From assembly GCA_963724495.1 (NCBI GenBank), contig CAVRUZ010000002.1, positions 1,116,001-1,180,000 of the forward strand: a DNA stretch of 64,000 nt, given 5' to 3'. Positions 60,305 through 64,000 of this stretch are shown one piece after another. The position numbers were made by a program, and so were the translations under genes. The notes under the pieces are model-generated. The model was not told where the DNA came from and did not search any database. It was given only the letters and a program-made list of their open reading frames with translations. Within the stretch, counting starts at the first letter, position 1. Every line of letters begins with the position of its first letter. This DNA is from CAVRUZ01 sp963724495. GTDB lineage: Bacteria; Actinomycetota; Actinomycetes; Propionibacteriales; DAIQRJ01.

Positions 60305-62816
60305 TCACGGGCCCGATCCAGCTCCTGCATCTCGAACCGGCGGCCATACGCGCTCCTCGACATCGGCGACCAGTTCGGTCAGTTCGCCGATGCCTGCGGC
60401 CAACGCACCGGCGCCACTGTTGGCGACGACCAGCCGGAGTTCGTTCGTCCCGGTGGTGACGGCCGCGGTGATGTCGACCTCGTACGGCGGTCCCCAGACG
60501 ACACCGCAGTCGACGTCGTTCACGAACACCTGAGCGATCTCGCGGACCGGCCCGGTGACGGCGGCTCGGTAGGAGCGTCCGCCACCGACACCGGGGTGGA
60601 CGCCATCGTCCGCGGGCCGGAACCGCAGCACCGAAGTCCAGCAGCACCCGGCCGTACGAGGGGTCGGCAGGGAGATGGAACCGGGTCTCATAGCTCGCCG
60701 TGCCGGAGAAGTCCCGCCGTCGTGGGTCGCTCTCCCACACGTGCGGGAGGGTCACCGGCTCGGGGTGGCTGTCGGCGTCGTCGAACACGACCGTCCAGGG
60801 CCCGCTGAGCGCTGTCCGGCCAACGTCGTCCGGCTGTGTCGCCGCGAGCGAGCTCCTGGTCGACGTCCTCAGCGTCATACGTCACGAACACCGCTGCCTC
60901 GCAGGGATCGAGCGTCAGGGCTGCCGGGTCTGCCGGCGTCGCGGCCCGTTGCGGCACCCGAGCGGGCGTCCCAGCGCTCGACCCGTCGGCCGCTCTCGCG
61001 GAACCCGAGCTCCCCTTCGATCCGGGTGCCGCCGGTGTTCACCAGCAGGTAGACATGAGTGCCGTCGCCCAGGCAGCGGTGCACGAATCCCAGCGCCTGC
61101 GCCGCCGGGGTGATGCTCACGTCCGGAGGGCAGACGGAACCCAACCGCTCCATCAGCGCATCCTGATCGTCGTCGGCCCGCGTCAGGTCAAGCACCGCTC
61201 CCCCGGCCGCCCGGACGGCGTCCAGCCATCGCCGGGTCTCCGGCCGGGATGTCGACGGCGAACGGGAGGACCACGATCCGCGCAGCTGCCGGGTCGATCA
61301 CCTCGACCGCGTCGTCGTCGAACAGGGTGAAGTCGAACCCTGCATGTGCGGATCGCGCGTGGGATCACCGGCCCGATGTGCCTGGTGGTCTCCCGCCACA
61401 GGTTGATCGACGTCCCGCCGGTGTGCGGGCCCATCCGTGCGTAGACGTCGCGGGCCGGCACGTACAGGTACACGTCGGCCACCCGCCGGCCCTGCCGGAG
61501 CAGCCAGCACAGCCGCTGCAGGTAACGGGCCAGGTGCGGCATGGCCGGCCACCACGGGTTGCGGTCGTCGAGCGCTCCTGCGGCGTAGAAGAGCCAGCCG
61601 GGACCGACTGCGCTGTCCTTCGGTGAGTACGGCCAGCCGTGCCCGATGAGCTGGTTGACGCCCGCCAGCAGGTGCTCGTGCGCCTCTCCGACCAGGTCGA
61701 GCGGGGTGGCGCGCAGTGAGGGCGAGTGCACCCAGGTCCAGACCTCGGCCGACACCACCGGATCCTGGTGGTGCAGGTACGCGCCGGACGCCGCCCATCT
61801 CGTCTCCGGGATCGCGTCCCAGCCCCAGCCTTCGCCTTCACTGAGGTCCGCCGAGCGGAAGCTGCTCACGGTGGCCGGCGGCTCGCCATAGCTCTGGACG
61901 CGGAACGGGACACCTTGGCCCGCCGCCCAGTCTCGGAAGACCGCGACGAAGTTCTCCTCGTAGAGCTCCGAGAGCGTGCGGCCGACATCGGCACGGAGCG
62001 ACGCGACTCCGCTCGCCGTCAGCGAGCTCACCCAGCCTGGGCAGCAGCGGGTACCCGCGGCGGCGTTCGAACTCCGCCGGCAGCGCCGGCGTCCAGTCGG
62101 CGCCGTACACCTCCATGCTGTCGCAGAAGACCGACCCGACCCGCTCGGGACGGGCCGCGGCGAGCAGCGGTGCGGCCACCTGCTCGATGTGGCAGCGGGC
62201 GGCAGCCGCGGAGTAGTGATCGAGCACCGGGCCCTCGGCGCCAACGGCGGCACGCTTGACCTGTTGGCCGGTCGGGCACGACCACGCGGCCAGCAGCTCG
62301 CGTCCAGCGGACCCGGCCGGCACGGTGACTGTCCCGTCGACCATCTCCACCGGCCGGGGCAGGCCGTCCGTCACGTCTGGATCGCGAAGATAGGCACCGA
62401 CCAGCTCGCCACCGTCAGGCGCCTCGGGACTGATCGTCGCGGTTGCGTCCGTCAGGCTCGTCCGGGTCCAGGTGAGCCGCCTGGCCGCCAGGTCAGGGGT
62501 GATGTGCGGGCCGCCGAACGGCCAGCCGCTGCCCAGCGTCAGATCGAACCGCAGGCCAAGATCCTGTGCCCGGCCGGCCGCGAACGACACCGACGGCGAG
62601 GAAGGGGTCGGACAGGAACGGCGTGGTGACCTTCGAGAGCGGGTAGACGAAGGCCACCTCGACTCCACCCAGTCCGCCCGCTGCCATCGCCGTCAGCTCG
62701 CGGTCGAGCTCCGCGTTCTCGACGTCGGGACCGAACCACCACCAGCGCATCATCGGTCGCGCCGATCCCGGTGGGTCCGCAAAGCCCTTCCTGAGGTCCT
62801 CGATCCCCTGATCCAC
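60305..62816 (-). pseudogene. GH106-like alpha-L-rhamnosidase, multiple frameshifts
   Basis: From GTG 62816 the protein begins with MMRWWWFGPDVENAELDREL and GGLGGVEVAFVYPL, which match the start of GH106/large actinobacterial glycosidases. Further blocks (FDLTLGSGWPFGGP; VFCDSMEVYGADWTPALPAE; ASGVASLRADVGRTLSELYE; SYGEPPATVSS; LHHQDPVVSAEVWTWVHS; a C-terminal galactose-binding-like module with FVNDVDCGVVWGPPYEVD) fall in all three frames. I count about seven shifts, near 62595, 62035, 61345, 61235, 60955, 60845 and 60630. Restored length is about 835 residues. A rhamnosidase would fit a plant or polysaccharide substrate. Either the gene is decaying or this stretch was poorly sequenced. Confidence 0.72.
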
Positions 62817-62845
62817 GCGGGGCAGTCTGCCGGTGCCGCCTGCGG

Positions 62846-63688
62846 GTGCCGATGGCAGGCTGCCGTCATGCCCGAACAGGACTCGACAGTGCCGACGGAG
62901 TCGATCCAGGAACGGGCGTGGCCGTGGTGACCGGGGGCGCGAGCGGCATCGGGGCGGCCTGCGCGCAGCGGTTGCGCGCCGACCACGAGCACGTGCTGAT
63001 CCTCGACCGCACCCCACCACTCGACGCAGAACCGGACTCGGCGGAGGCATCCGGCCTGGTCGGCCGCGGTTCGGTCCAGCACGTGCACGCCGACGTGACC
63101 GATCCAGAGAGCCTGGCTGCGGCGGCCGGCATCGCGGAGGAGCACGGTCGGGTACGGACGCTCGTGTGCGCCGCGGGTGTCCAGGGCTACGGCACGGTCA
63201 CCGGAACCGAACCCGAGGAGTTCGACCGAGTCATCGGGATCAACCTGCGTGGCGTCTTCCTGAGCTGTCGCGCGCTTGTGCCGGTGATGTCACCACCGGC
63301 GGCGATCGTGGTGGTCTCGTCGGTGCAGGCTCATGCGGCCCAGACCGGAGTCGTGGCCTACGCCGCGAGCAAGGGCGGCCTGGTGGCGATGGTGCGGGCG
63401 ATGGCGGTCGACCTCGCCGGCGCTGGCATCCGGGTCAACGCGGTGTGCCCGGGATCGGTCGACACGCCGATGCTCCGGGCATCGGCCGCCGGCCTGGCCG
63501 ACGACGGCGACACCGACCGGGTGGTCGCCGAGTGGGGTCGATCGCACCCGATCGGGCGGGTCGCGCTCCCAGCCGAGGTCGCCGAGGTGGTCGCCTTCCT
63601 GGCCGACCCGGCTGCATCATTCGTGACCGGCGAGGACATCAAGGTCGACGGCGGGCTGATGGCCCAGATCCCCGTCCGGTTGGACTGA
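62846..63688 (+). CDS. Short-chain dehydrogenase/reductase
   Basis: This is a classical SDR: VAVVTGGASGIGAACAQRL (TGxxxGxG), NAG-position segment LVCAAGVQGYG, catalytic SSVQAHAAQTGVVAYAASKGG with S, YxxxK, and the C-terminal VNAVCPGSVDTPM and EDIKVDGGLM. The N-terminus is uncertain. GTG 62846 in frame gives an odd, basic leader, while an ATG at 62869 in another frame would give a typical start if one base near 62915 were removed. It is divergent from the GH106 gene, which shares this problem. Substrate is unknown; sugar or polyol oxidation would fit the neighbours. Confidence 0.83.
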   Translation: MPMAGCRHARTGLDSADGVDPGTGVAVVTGGASGIGAACAQRLRADHEHVLILDRTPPLDAEPDSAEASGLVGRGSVQHVHADVTDPESLAAAAGIAEEHGRVRTLVCAAGVQGYGTVTGTEPEEFDRVIGINLRGVFLSCRALVPVMSPPAAIVVVSSVQAHAAQTGVVAYAASKGGLVAMVRAMAVDLAGAGIRVNAVCPGSVDTPMLRASAAGLADDGDTDRVVAEWGRSHPIGRVALPAEVAEVVAFLADPAASFVTGEDIKVDGGLMAQIPVRLD

Positions 63689-63689
63689 G

Positions 63690-64000
63690 TCAGGGATCGG
63701 GCCGCGACGCAGCCAGCGTGCCGGTGCGTGCGGTCTCCGCCACCAGCGCCACCGCCCGGCGGGTGATCGGGTTGGGCGTGACCTGGTCTCGCAGGGTCAG
63801 GTCGAACAGCGACAGGAGGTCCAGGGCGCGAGCGACGCGCAGGGGATCGGAAGGCAGCGCCGGCGCCGCGTCGAAGAACCTGGCGGCGAAGGCAGCCTCG
63901 AAGTCGGAGTGATCGGGAAAGCGCAGCAGGTTCCCAGCGTCGGTGAGCGGCGACCCGGCGTGGGTGTACTCCCAGTCGACCAGCCCGGTGACCCTGCCAC
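63690..64000 (-). CDS. Phosphotransferase (APH/kinase-like) C-terminal fragment, cut by the window edge
   Basis: The minus-strand frame that ends with a TGA at 63690-63692 reads TGLVDWEYTHAGSPLTDAGN, the DxE Mg-binding motif of APH/choline-kinase-like phosphotransferases, followed by LLRFPDHSDFEAAF and a helical end. Only the last 103 residues are inside the window, so specificity (antibiotic, sugar or amine) cannot be judged. It converges on the SDR gene with a one-base gap. Confidence 0.75.
   Translation of the reverse strand, partial: GRVTGLVDWEYTHAGSPLTDAGNLLRFPDHSDFEAAFAARFFDAAPALPSDPLRVARALDLLSLFDLTLRDQVTPNPITRRAVALVAETARTGTLAASRPDP

Overview
This window is chromosomal DNA from a very high G+C actinobacterium, most like a member of the Propionibacteriales (Nocardioides/Kribbella relatives); the genus cannot be fixed from sequence alone. 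Support for this comes from codon third positions that are almost all G or C, frequent GTG starts, 4-nt ATGA/GTGA overlaps between genes, DUF2277 and TerC family proteins, and the actinobacterial order rpsA - coaE - uvrB. No tRNA, rRNA, CRISPR array, transposase or phage gene was recognised.

Layout. 1-6.3 kb: hrpA helicase (3' part outside the window), an MFS exporter, DUF2277, a broken nucleotidyltransferase and argS with several indels. 6.4-9.0 kb: a tightly coupled operon of PhyH-type dioxygenase, metallo-beta-lactamase-fold hydrolase and a Tat lipoprotein with a mutarotase-like fold. 9.0-11.2 kb: YdeI-like and AbiEi/endonuclease-like genes, surrounded by a striking family of short elements with palindromic ends. 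11.2-25 kb: carbohydrate and wall recycling genes (GH2 beta-mannosidase, STMK serine hydrolase / L-Ala-D/L-Glu epimerase / NlpC-P60 operon, AGE epimerase, ADP-ribosylglycohydrolase), plus terC, typA and sppA. 25-36.5 kb: uvrB, coaE and rpsA, split by an accessory block holding a MarR/drug-exporter operon and a FadR regulator divergent from an orphan substrate-binding lipoprotein. 36.9-42.2 kb: an MFS gene, secreted GH3 and GH18 enzymes and a GGDEF protein.

42.5-59.9 kb is an exopolysaccharide cluster. It encodes a polyprenyl-phosphate glycosylphosphotransferase (initiation), GT2/GT4 glycosyltransferases, a Wzy/ligase-like membrane protein, a Wzz-like chain-length protein with a degenerate C-terminal kinase fold, glucose-1-phosphate cytidylyltransferase, an epimerase / RmlC-like / SAF-oxidoreductase trio for a modified nucleotide sugar, and acyl/acetyltransferases for decoration. 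The last 4 kb hold a VOC protein, a heavily frameshifted GH106-like rhamnosidase, an SDR and the 3' end of a phosphotransferase.

Two features deserve attention. First, seven intergenic elements share the form CATGCA-N56/57-TGCATG: the span is almost invariant, the ends are palindromic and the interiors diverge; two copies sit in a 129-bp tandem duplication. Second, single-base indels are concentrated in argS, the nucleotidyltransferase, several polysaccharide genes and the GH106 gene. Because essential argS is affected with mutually compensating shifts, base-level sequence error is the simplest explanation, although real decay of the non-essential genes cannot be excluded.
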